From a virus: a DNA stretch of 24,478 nucleotides. Position 1 is the stretch's first letter; every line of letters begins with the position of its first letter. Under the pieces are notes generated by a model. It ran no database searches, was not told where the DNA came from, and worked only from the letters and a program-made list of their open reading frames with translations. The position numbers and the translations under genes were made by a program. Location of the stretch: positions 1 through 24,478 of IMG/VR virus record IMGVR_UViG_3300035663_000103, one strand, 5' to 3'. Shown piece after piece: positions 15,887 through 22,165 of this stretch.

Positions 15887-17325
15887 TCTTTGAGGTCCTC
15901 GCCGAGCACTTGGGTTGCGATGTCGATCTTGTCACGGAGCGCCTTGACGATCTTCTCATCGACCGTGTTCGGTGCAATGAGATCGACGTAGGTCACGTTC
16001 TTCGTCTGCCCGATGCGATGCGCGCGGTCCTCGGACTGCAAGCGCTTCTCAAGGTCGAAGCTGTTGCTGTAGTAGATGACCGTGCTCGCCTCCGTGAGCG
16101 TGAGGCCGTAGCCGCCGGTGGATGGGTTGCCTACGAAGAAGCGGAGCTCGCTGTTGGGATCCTGGAAGTCGTTCACGATGCGCTCGCGCTCGTCGCTTGT
16201 CGTCTCGCCGTAGTAGGTCGCCACGCTCGTCATGCCGTAGGCGGTCTGCAAGTGGAACTTGATGTCTTCGATATCGTGGCGATAGGTCGCCCAGATGATC
16301 ACCTTGCCGTCTGTTTCTTCGAGTGTGGCGAGCAGCTCGTCGATGCGCTTGTTCGGAAGGCTCACCACCGTCCCGTCGTCGAGCTTCACGTGCCCGCAAG
16401 TGATCTGGTGCAGGCGCATGATTTGAGTGAGCGCGTTGACCGTTGAAACAAGGCCTCCGTCTATCGTCGCAAGGGCCACGGACTTCATCTGGTTGTAGGC
16501 CCTGACCTGCTCGTCTGTCAGCTCGACCTCGCGGCGGATGTACACCTTGTCCGGCAGGTCCAGGCACTCCTCTTTCTTCACGCGAAAGCTGAAGGTGTCG
16601 AGCATGAGCTTGAGCTCATCCAAGTGCCGATAGCCTACGACCTGCTTGAAGCTGTGGCTTGCGAGCTGGCGCTCGACCACCACTGCGTACCGCGCCTGGA
16701 AGGCGTAGTAGCTGTGGATGTTCAAGCAGTCGTCCGACAAGAACGCGCACTGCTGGTACAGGTCCATCGGGCTCTTGGTGACAGGAGACCCAGTCATGAT
16801 GCGCCTGTACCGTGCGCCAATGCCCACCTTCTCGGTGTTCTTGCTGCGGGCAGAGGTGTGGGACTTGATGGTCGTGCTCTCGTCGATCGCCATCAGCGCC
16901 TCGTGCGAAAGCAGGAAACGCGTGGCGAACGATGTGCCCTTCTGCGTGCTGAACGCTTCCACGTTCATGACCAGGATCTTTAAGTCCTCGGTGACTTCGA
17001 AGAGCCGATCGAGCGCCTGCTTTTCTGCCTTGCGTGGCGTTGCGGCCCACAGCGCCACGCGGTGCTCGACGTGGTCAGGCATGTGCTTGGGCAGTTCGAT
17101 GTTCACCCAGTTGCGGTACACGCCCTTGGGCGCTACGATCAAAGCGGCGTTGATCTTGCCCTTGTCGTAGAGCATCGCGATGTTGTTGATGAGCATGTAG
17201 CTCTTGCCCGTGCCCATCTCCGCGAAGAGGGCCGCTACGCGCGTGTTCCAAAAGCGTTCGAGATAAGCCGCTTGATGAGTGTAGGGCTTGTTCTTGAACG
17301 GGTACGTCGAGAGAAAATGGTCCAT
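15874..17325 (-). CDS. SNF2-type superfamily 2 helicase/translocase
   Basis: This 483-aa protein has the complete SF2/SNF2 motif set: Q-motif-like H17-Q18, Walker A E36-M-G-T-G-K41-S42, motif Ia around I-V-A-P-K, motif II D148-E149-S-T (DEST instead of DEAH), motif III T178-G-S-P181, motif V S-T-G-G-Y-G-L-T-L-T-E-A and motif VI R434-A-H-R-I-G-Q440. The HRIGQ form is typical of SNF2-like ATPases that translocate on duplex DNA. It is short for the group and has no extra DNA-targeting domain, as in phage versions. The ATG is preceded by AAGGAG six bases upstream (complement of 17332-17337). It is first in a two-gene operon with the nuclease. A role in recombination or replication-fork remodelling is inferred. 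Confidence 0.92.
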   Translation of the reverse strand: MDHFLSTYPFKNKPYTHQAAYLERFWNTRVAALFAEMGTGKSYMLINNIAMLYDKGKINAALIVAPKGVYRNWVNIELPKHMPDHVEHRVALWAATPRKAEKQALDRLFEVTEDLKILVMNVEAFSTQKGTSFATRFLLSHEALMAIDESTTIKSHTSARSKNTEKVGIGARYRRIMTGSPVTKSPMDLYQQCAFLSDDCLNIHSYYAFQARYAVVVERQLASHSFKQVVGYRHLDELKLMLDTFSFRVKKEECLDLPDKVYIRREVELTDEQVRAYNQMKSVALATIDGGLVSTVNALTQIMRLHQITCGHVKLDDGTVVSLPNKRIDELLATLEETDGKVIIWATYRHDIEDIKFHLQTAYGMTSVATYYGETTSDERERIVNDFQDPNSELRFFVGNPSTGGYGLTLTEASTVIYYSNSFDLEKRLQSEDRAHRIGQTKNVTYVDLIAPNTVDEKIVKALRDKIDIATQVLGEDLKEWLI

Positions 17326-17343
17326 GAGGATCTCCTTTCTGTT

Positions 17344-17388
17344 GGGGGGCTTGACAAGTCCCGTGCGACGTAGTGTACACTGGCCGCT
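17344..17388 (+). promoter_or_regulatory. Candidate rightward early promoter with overlapping palindromes
   Basis: The 86-bp divergent gap contains a consensus -35 TTGACA at 17351-17356. Possible -10 boxes are TACACT at 17376-17381 (19-bp spacer) or TGTACA at 17374-17379 (17-bp spacer); both are imperfect. The -35 lies in the palindrome CTTGACAAG (17350-17358) and the -10 in the perfect 10-bp palindrome AGTGTACACT (17372-17381), with centres about 22 bp apart. A start near 17388 would give a leader of about 24 nt ahead of the GTG at 17412. No convincing leftward promoter was seen. Confidence 0.5.
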
Positions 17389-17411
17389 CTACTTGAGAAA
17401 GGAGAAATTCA

Positions 17412-17756
17412 GTGCCTACCGTCTACGTCGTATCCGAGACCACCACGCATAACATCGCGTCGGCTTTGGACTACGGCAAGATTGAAACCGTCCTCCCACC
17501 CAACGCACAAGTCGCGTTCAGCGTCGTGCCTACGGTGCGGCGTGTACAGCGCAAGCTGGAAAAATTCTCCGACGAGGACTACCTGCTCCTCATCGGCGAC
17601 CCCTCTGCGATCGGCATTTGCTGCGCAGTAGCTGCGGCCCGTAACCACGGCCGTTTTAAGTGCCTCAAATGGGACAAGCGCGAACGTCGCTACATCCCAA
17701 TCGAGGTTGATCTTTTCAAGAAAGGAGAATCTGATGACGCTTACGAATCTGTTTGA
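17412..17756 (+). CDS. Small conserved phage protein of unknown function
   Basis: This 114-aa protein starts at GTG 17412, chosen because AAGGAG lies 7 bases upstream at 17399-17404 and no in-frame ATG exists nearby. It is the first gene of the rightward replication block. Features are an N-terminal V-Y-V-V-S-E strand, F-S-D-E-D-Y-L-L-L-I-G-D-P-S-A-I-G in the middle and a basic C-terminal part with L-K-W-D-K-R-E-R-R-Y-I-P-I-E-V. From memory, similar short proteins with F-S-D-x-D-Y-L-L-L-x-G-D-P and L-K-W-D-R are widespread in aquatic phages near replication genes, without assigned function. No nuclease, kinase or helix-turn-helix motif is obvious. The gene overlaps the next by 23 bp. Confidence 0.85.
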   Translation: MPTVYVVSETTTHNIASALDYGKIETVLPPNAQVAFSVVPTVRRVQRKLEKFSDEDYLLLIGDPSAIGICCAVAAARNHGRFKCLKWDKRERRYIPIEVDLFKKGESDDAYESV

Positions 17757-18288
17757 GAACGACGCCGACGCCCTCAAGGTTTCGGATGAAAACGTCACTG
17801 GGATCGCGGGCCTTGCTCGTCGCGCCAAGCTGCTCGAAAAGGAACTCGAGGATCTTGGCAAATCCCTGAAAGAGAAGGAAGATCAGTACCGCAACCTCAC
17901 TGAGGTGTCGATCCCCGAGGCCATGGCCAGCGCAGGCATGAAGAAGTTTGTCATGGAAGACGGGTCGATGATCGATGTCAAACCGTTCTACGGTGCGAGC
18001 ATTCCCAAAGCGCGCCAAGCCGAGGCCTTCAAATGGCTCCGGGACCATGGCTTTGACGACATCATCAAGAACACCGTCAGTGTCCGATTCGGCCGGCGAG
18101 AGGATGAGCTGTGCTCTCGTCTGCTGGAGCTTCTCCGCACGCAAGGGTTCTTGCCCGAGCAGACGGAGAAGATTGAGCCCCAGACCCTCAAGGCCTGGGT
18201 GAAGGAACGGATCGAGAAGGGGCAGCCCGTCGATTCGGAGCTTTTTGGCGTATTCATTGGCCAGAAAGCTGTCATCAAGTCTGTTTAA
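17734..18288 (+). CDS. Conserved phage protein with N-terminal coiled coil, unknown function
   Basis: The start is the ATG at 17734 (184 aa), because AAAGGAG lies at 17721-17727, six bases upstream. A TTG at 17707 would extend the frame by nine residues but would place that ribosome site inside the gene. Residues about 22-50 are a charged coiled coil (A-K-L-L-E-K-E-L-E-D-L-G-K-S-L-K-E-K-E). The middle has I-P-E-A-M-A-S-A-G-M-K-K-F and D-G-S-M-I-D-V-K-P-F. The C-terminal half has I-P-K-A-R-Q-A-E-A-F-K-W-L and P-Q-T-L-K-A-W-V-K-E-R. From memory, such proteins sit near single-strand-binding and primase genes in many phages without proven function. A replication-accessory role is inferred from neighbours only. 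Confidence 0.8.
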   Translation: MTLTNLFENDADALKVSDENVTGIAGLARRAKLLEKELEDLGKSLKEKEDQYRNLTEVSIPEAMASAGMKKFVMEDGSMIDVKPFYGASIPKARQAEAFKWLRDHGFDDIIKNTVSVRFGRREDELCSRLLELLRTQGFLPEQTEKIEPQTLKAWVKERIEKGQPVDSELFGVFIGQKAVIKSV

Positions 18289-18318
18289 TCACGAACCACG
18301 AAACAAGGACCATTAACC

Positions 18319-19086
18319 ATGGCTAAGAATGACGTTGCAGTAAAAGCGGCGAGCACCGAACTCGCCATCCTCAGCGACCTCGAGCAGGATGCAGGCGCTG
18401 GTTTTGACGGCATGACGCAAGACGACTACGCGCTGCCGTTCCTGCGCCTGCTCACGAACACCTCACCTGAGGTGGGAGAGGTCGATGGCGCGATGCCGGG
18501 GATGATCTACAACACCGTCACGGGGCAACTCTACGACGGCAAGAAGGGCATCTATGTTGTCCCGTGCGCCTACGTCCGGCAGTACATCGAATGGGCTCCG
18601 CGTGGCCAAGGCACTGGCGCTCCGATCCACATCCATCCTGCCACGAGCGACATCCTGTCGAAGACGCACCGCGAGCCGGGCGACAACAAGGACTACCTCG
18701 ACAACGGCAACTACATCGAGAACACCGCCAACCACTACGTGATGATCGTCGATGAAGACGGCGTGCCGAGCCCTGCGCTCATCAGCATGAAGTCCACGCA
18801 GTTGAAGAAGTCGCGCAAGTGGAACAGCATGATGCAATCAGTGAAGATGCAGGGCAAGAACGGCCTCTTCACGCCTCCGATGTACAGCCAGATCTATCTG
18901 CTCACGACCGTTGCCGAGAGCAACGACAAGGGCAAGTGGTACGGTTGGGAGGTTGAGCGTTTCGGTCCGGTGGACAATGCAGGCCTCTATCAGAACTGCA
19001 AGGCCTTTGCGCAGTCGGTCTTTTCCGGCGACGTGAAGGTCAAGCATGAGGGCGCAGAGGGGGCCCCAAGCGACGCTCCGTTCTGA
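18319..19086 (+). CDS. Candidate phage ssDNA-binding / replication-associated protein
   Basis: This 255-aa protein starts at an ATG with AAGGA nine bases upstream. From about residue 30 it reads as a beta-rich domain: A-L-P-F-L-R-L-L, then G-M-I-Y-N-T-V-T-G-Q-L-Y, G-I-Y-V-V-P-C-A-Y and Y-I-E-W-A-P-R-G. A basic K-S-T-Q-L-K-K-S-R-K-W-N-S segment follows near 155-170. The protein ends P-S-D-A-P-F, which resembles the acidic C-terminal tip of bacterial SSB proteins (D-D-x-P-F type). It lies directly before the primase, helicase and polymerase genes. I do not recognise a canonical OB-fold signature, so ssDNA binding is an inference from tip, context and composition. Confidence 0.65.
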   Translation: MAKNDVAVKAASTELAILSDLEQDAGAGFDGMTQDDYALPFLRLLTNTSPEVGEVDGAMPGMIYNTVTGQLYDGKKGIYVVPCAYVRQYIEWAPRGQGTGAPIHIHPATSDILSKTHREPGDNKDYLDNGNYIENTANHYVMIVDEDGVPSPALISMKSTQLKKSRKWNSMMQSVKMQGKNGLFTPPMYSQIYLLTTVAESNDKGKWYGWEVERFGPVDNAGLYQNCKAFAQSVFSGDVKVKHEGAEGAPSDAPF

Positions 19087-19091
19087 TTTGA

Positions 19092-19122
19092 CAGGGCCGA
19101 AAGCATCCGCCGGTAGGCCCTG
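19092..19122 (+). other. 7-bp stem with 17-nt loop ahead of the primase gene
   Basis: CAGGGCC at 19092-19098 pairs with GGCCCTG at 19116-19122. No T-run follows, so it is unlikely to be a complete terminator. It fills most of the 53-bp gap between the ssDNA-binding candidate and the primase and ends 17 bases before the ATG. It could tune translation or protect the upstream mRNA. An overlapping TTGACA (19088-19093) has no credible -10 box. Confidence 0.4.
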
Positions 19123-19139
19123 CCTTCGAGAAAGAAGAA

Positions 19140-20669
19140 ATGACAGATATCACCCGTTTCAAAGCAATCTTCAGCGGCCTCGATGTTGCCTATGGCACGT
19201 ACAAGATCGAGACGTCGAAAGAGAGCGGCAAGCAGGCAGGCAAGGCGGTTGTTGTCCGTAAGCCTCCGACCGATGACCTGTGGGCCAAGCACCTCGAAGG
19301 CGTGGAGCCTTCTCTTGGCATCATCCCCATCCGCGCAGACAACTCCTGCATCTGGGGCTGTATCGACATCGACCAGTATCCGCTCGACCACGCAGGGCTG
19401 GTGCAAAAGATTCGCAAGCTCGAGCTTCCGCTGGTCGTCTGTCGCAGCAAGTCCGGCGGTGCGCACGTCTTTCGCTTCTCCACCGAGCCCATGCCCGCTG
19501 CCAACATGCAGCGTTACCTCAAGGCCTGTGCAGCCGTGCTCGGTGAGGCAGGACGCGAGATCTTCCCCAAGCAGGCCGAGATCCTGGTCGAACGCGGTGA
19601 CACGGGCAACTTCCTGAACCTGCCCTACTTCGGCGGCGACCAGACCATGCGCTACGCCATCCGCGATGATGGCAGCGCCGCTACGCTCGAAGAGTTCTAT
19701 GAACTACATGCTCTGTGGTCACGGCCCCCGGACCACGAGCCACCCGAAGAACCCAAGAAGCCCGATCACCCGATCAAGGACGGCCCGCCATGCCTTCAGA
19801 CGCTTTGCACACAGGGCGTGCCTGAAGGAACACGGAACAACGCGCTCTTCAACATCGGCATCTACTTGAAGCGCCTGCATCCCGTGAACTGGGACGACGC
19901 ACTGTCTGAGCACAACTTCAAGTACGTTGCACCACCGCTCCCGAACAACGAGCTTCAGACCATCATCAAGCAGTTGCACAAGAAAGAGTACAAGTACAAG
20001 TGCAAGGACGCGCCGCTCAACCAGTTTTGCAATAGCGGCCTGTGCCGCACGCGCAAATACGGCGTGGGCGCAGACGGCCCCGACAGCCCGCAGATGTCAT
20101 CGCTCTCCAAGTACAACAGCGAGCCACCGCTCTGGTTTTTGGACATCAACGGCAAGCGCATCGAACTCGATACCGAGGCGCTCTTCAATCAAGCCGCATT
20201 CCAGAAGGCGTGCTTGGAGAAGATCAACGTGCTGCCGCCCACGCTCCGTAAGCAAGACTGGGAAGGCACACTGAATGCGCTCTTGCGCGAGATGGTGGAG
20301 AGCGAGCAGATCACCGAGGCCCCAGAGGATACGAGCCTCACTGGGCGCTTCAACGACCTCTTGGAAGAGTTCTGCGCTCACCGGCAACAGGCCATGGACC
20401 GTGATGAGTTGCTCATGGGCCGGCCTTGGGTGAACGAAGAAGAGGCGCAGGTGTATTTCCGGATCAAGGACCTCGAAGCGCACTTGCTTCGCAGCAACTT
20501 CAAAGGCCTATCCACTGCGAAGATCGCGCAGCGGCTGCGTGAGCTGGGCGGTGAGCCGATCAGCCTCTTCATCAAAAACAGGACGGTGCGCTGCTGGCAC
20601 ATGCCTGCGTTTGCCAAACAGGACGCGCCTTTCGAGTCGCCTGAACAGAAGAAAGGGAGCCCGTTTTGA
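19140..20669 (+). CDS. Archaeo-eukaryotic-type primase (AEP) with Cys-containing C-terminal region
   Basis: This 509-aa protein should make primers for phage DNA synthesis. The AEP core shows the metal-binding D76-I-D78 after a hydrophobic strand, the second motif R-S-K-S-G-G-A-H109-V-F and a third G156-N-F-L-N-L-P-Y region, an arrangement like TOTE-type AEPs. A P-P-C218 element then precedes a helical stretch (G-T-R-N-N-A-L-F-N-I-G-I-Y-L), followed by C288, C297 and C302. This resembles a PriCT/PriL-like domain and may hold Zn or Fe-S. Residues about 325-509 are a further helical domain, ending K-K-G-S-P-F. The ATG has AAAGAAG just upstream. The stop overlaps the next start (TTGA), linking it to the helicase. 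The primase call is strong; primase-polymerase activity and the metal centre are inferred. Confidence 0.85.
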   Translation: MTDITRFKAIFSGLDVAYGTYKIETSKESGKQAGKAVVVRKPPTDDLWAKHLEGVEPSLGIIPIRADNSCIWGCIDIDQYPLDHAGLVQKIRKLELPLVVCRSKSGGAHVFRFSTEPMPAANMQRYLKACAAVLGEAGREIFPKQAEILVERGDTGNFLNLPYFGGDQTMRYAIRDDGSAATLEEFYELHALWSRPPDHEPPEEPKKPDHPIKDGPPCLQTLCTQGVPEGTRNNALFNIGIYLKRLHPVNWDDALSEHNFKYVAPPLPNNELQTIIKQLHKKEYKYKCKDAPLNQFCNSGLCRTRKYGVGADGPDSPQMSSLSKYNSEPPLWFLDINGKRIELDTEALFNQAAFQKACLEKINVLPPTLRKQDWEGTLNALLREMVESEQITEAPEDTSLTGRFNDLLEEFCAHRQQAMDRDELLMGRPWVNEEEAQVYFRIKDLEAHLLRSNFKGLSTAKIAQRLRELGGEPISLFIKNRTVRCWHMPAFAKQDAPFESPEQKKGSPF

Positions 20670-22165
20670 ATATCACCAAGGTCTTCGGTCCTCCTGGCAG
20701 TGGCAAGACGACGTTCCTGCTGGGCATCGTTGAACTCGAACTCGAGTCCGGCGTGAATCCTGCCGCCATCGGCTACTTTGCCTTCACGCGCAAGGCCGCG
20801 AACGAGGCCAAGGAACGTGGCGTCGCGAAGTTCCCGCACTTGAAGCCCGACACTGACTTCCCGTGGTTTCGGACGCTACACAGCCTTGCCTACCGCTGCT
20901 TGGGCCTTGGCACAAAGGACATGATGGCGGTCGAGCACTACCAGGAGTTCGCACGCGAGGCAGGCATCACGCTCGCGACCGATACCGGAGAAGAGGATTT
21001 CATTGTCAAGACGGACCACCCGATTCTGAACGAGATCAACATCGCACGGATCAAGGGCCTGGACCTGCGTGAGCACTACAACCGCTCAGAGATCGAAATC
21101 GAGTGGCACTACTTCGAATTCATCGAGCGCGCGTACCGGCACTACAAAGACGCCCGCAACCTTCTGGACTTCACCGACCTCTTGGAGTTGATCGTCCAGC
21201 AGCCGGAGCGCTTGCCACGGCTCGAGGCGCTCATCATCGACGAAGCACAGGACCTTTCACCCCTGCAATGGAGGCTGGTAGAGCAACTCGCGTTGCGCTC
21301 CCAGCGCTGCTTTCTGGCAGGCGACGACGACCAGGCTATCTACACCTGGGCCGGGGCCGATGTCGAAAGCTTCCTGAACTTCAAAGGCCAGATCAAAGTG
21401 CTCGAGCAGTCGTACCGCGTGCCCGCAAAGATCCACCAGCTCGCCAACTCCGTGGTCCATCGGATCAAGAAGCGTCAGCCCAAGGCGTGGCGCGCTCGCG
21501 AAGAGACAGGCAGCATCCACTACTACCAGGACTGGCACGACGTCAACGTCGCTCAAGGCGACTGGCTGATCCTCGCGGCCGCCAACTACATGCTCTCGGA
21601 CATGTACGAGTGGTTGAAGAGCCAAGGCCTCCTCTTCGAGCGCTACGGACAACGGTCCATCCCTGAGTCCGTGCTCACGGCCGTCATCGGCTGGGAGCGC
21701 CTGAGGAAGGGCCAGGAAGTGCCTTTTGAAGTTGTAAGGACTGTTTACAAGTACATCGACACCCGGTTCGTGAAACACGGCTACAAAGGCCTGCGCACGG
21801 CCGACCCGGCTGCCATGTACACCATCGATTCTTTGAAAGAAAAGCACGGACTTCTTTCTACAGAAATCTGGCACCAGGCGCTCACCAAGATCGCGGAGAA
21901 CCAGCGCCACTACCTGATCGCGGTGTTGCGCCGTGGAACGCGGCTCACGGGCAAGGTTCCGATCAAGCTCTCCACGATTCACGCAGCCAAGGGCGGTGAG
22001 GCGGACAACGTGCTCCTGATGGGGGACTTGACCACCAAGTTCGCCCGAGAGTACGACCGCAACGCAGACGACGTGAACCGGCTGCTGTACGTCGGCATCA
22101 CCCGTGCCAAACAAACTCTGCACATCGTGCTCCCGAAGGATGAGCGCAAAGGATTTCGGCTGTGA
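20666..22165 (+). CDS. UvrD/Rep-like superfamily 1 helicase
   Basis: This 499-aa protein is an ATP-dependent DNA helicase, probably the replicative or recombination helicase here. It starts at TTG 20666 in a TTGA overlap with the primase stop, with AAAGGGAG about 8 bases upstream. Motifs in order: Walker A G8-P-P-G-S-G-K-T, motif Ia A-F-T-R-K-A-A-N-E-A, F-R-T-L-H-S-L-A-Y, motif II D192-E-A-Q-D196, motif III G-D-D-D-Q-A-I-Y-T-W-A-G-A-D, motif IV E-Q-S-Y-R-V-P, motif V T-I-H-A-A-K-G-G-E-A-D and motif VI Y-V-G-I-T-R480-A-K. All key residues are present. It is shorter than cellular UvrD (about 700 aa), with reduced accessory subdomains, as in phage relatives. Its stop overlaps the polymerase start (GTGA). 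Confidence 0.93.
   Translation: MNITKVFGPPGSGKTTFLLGIVELELESGVNPAAIGYFAFTRKAANEAKERGVAKFPHLKPDTDFPWFRTLHSLAYRCLGLGTKDMMAVEHYQEFAREAGITLATDTGEEDFIVKTDHPILNEINIARIKGLDLREHYNRSEIEIEWHYFEFIERAYRHYKDARNLLDFTDLLELIVQQPERLPRLEALIIDEAQDLSPLQWRLVEQLALRSQRCFLAGDDDQAIYTWAGADVESFLNFKGQIKVLEQSYRVPAKIHQLANSVVHRIKKRQPKAWRAREETGSIHYYQDWHDVNVAQGDWLILAAANYMLSDMYEWLKSQGLLFERYGQRSIPESVLTAVIGWERLRKGQEVPFEVVRTVYKYIDTRFVKHGYKGLRTADPAAMYTIDSLKEKHGLLSTEIWHQALTKIAENQRHYLIAVLRRGTRLTGKVPIKLSTIHAAKGGEADNVLLMGDLTTKFAREYDRNADDVNRLLYVGITRAKQTLHIVLPKDERKGFRL

Noticed and set aside
17707-17733. TTG start extending the 184-aa protein by nine residues
   Set aside because: The strong AAAGGAG site would then lie inside the gene; the ATG at 17734 has ideal spacing.
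19088-19116. TTGACA upstream of the primase as a promoter
   Set aside because: The hexamer at 17 bp is CGGTAG, a poor -10, and the box overlaps a hairpin arm.
21257-22123. 288-aa ORF on the minus strand
   Set aside because: Mirror of the UvrD-like helicase, which has all motifs intact; Val/Asp/Leu-rich shadow.
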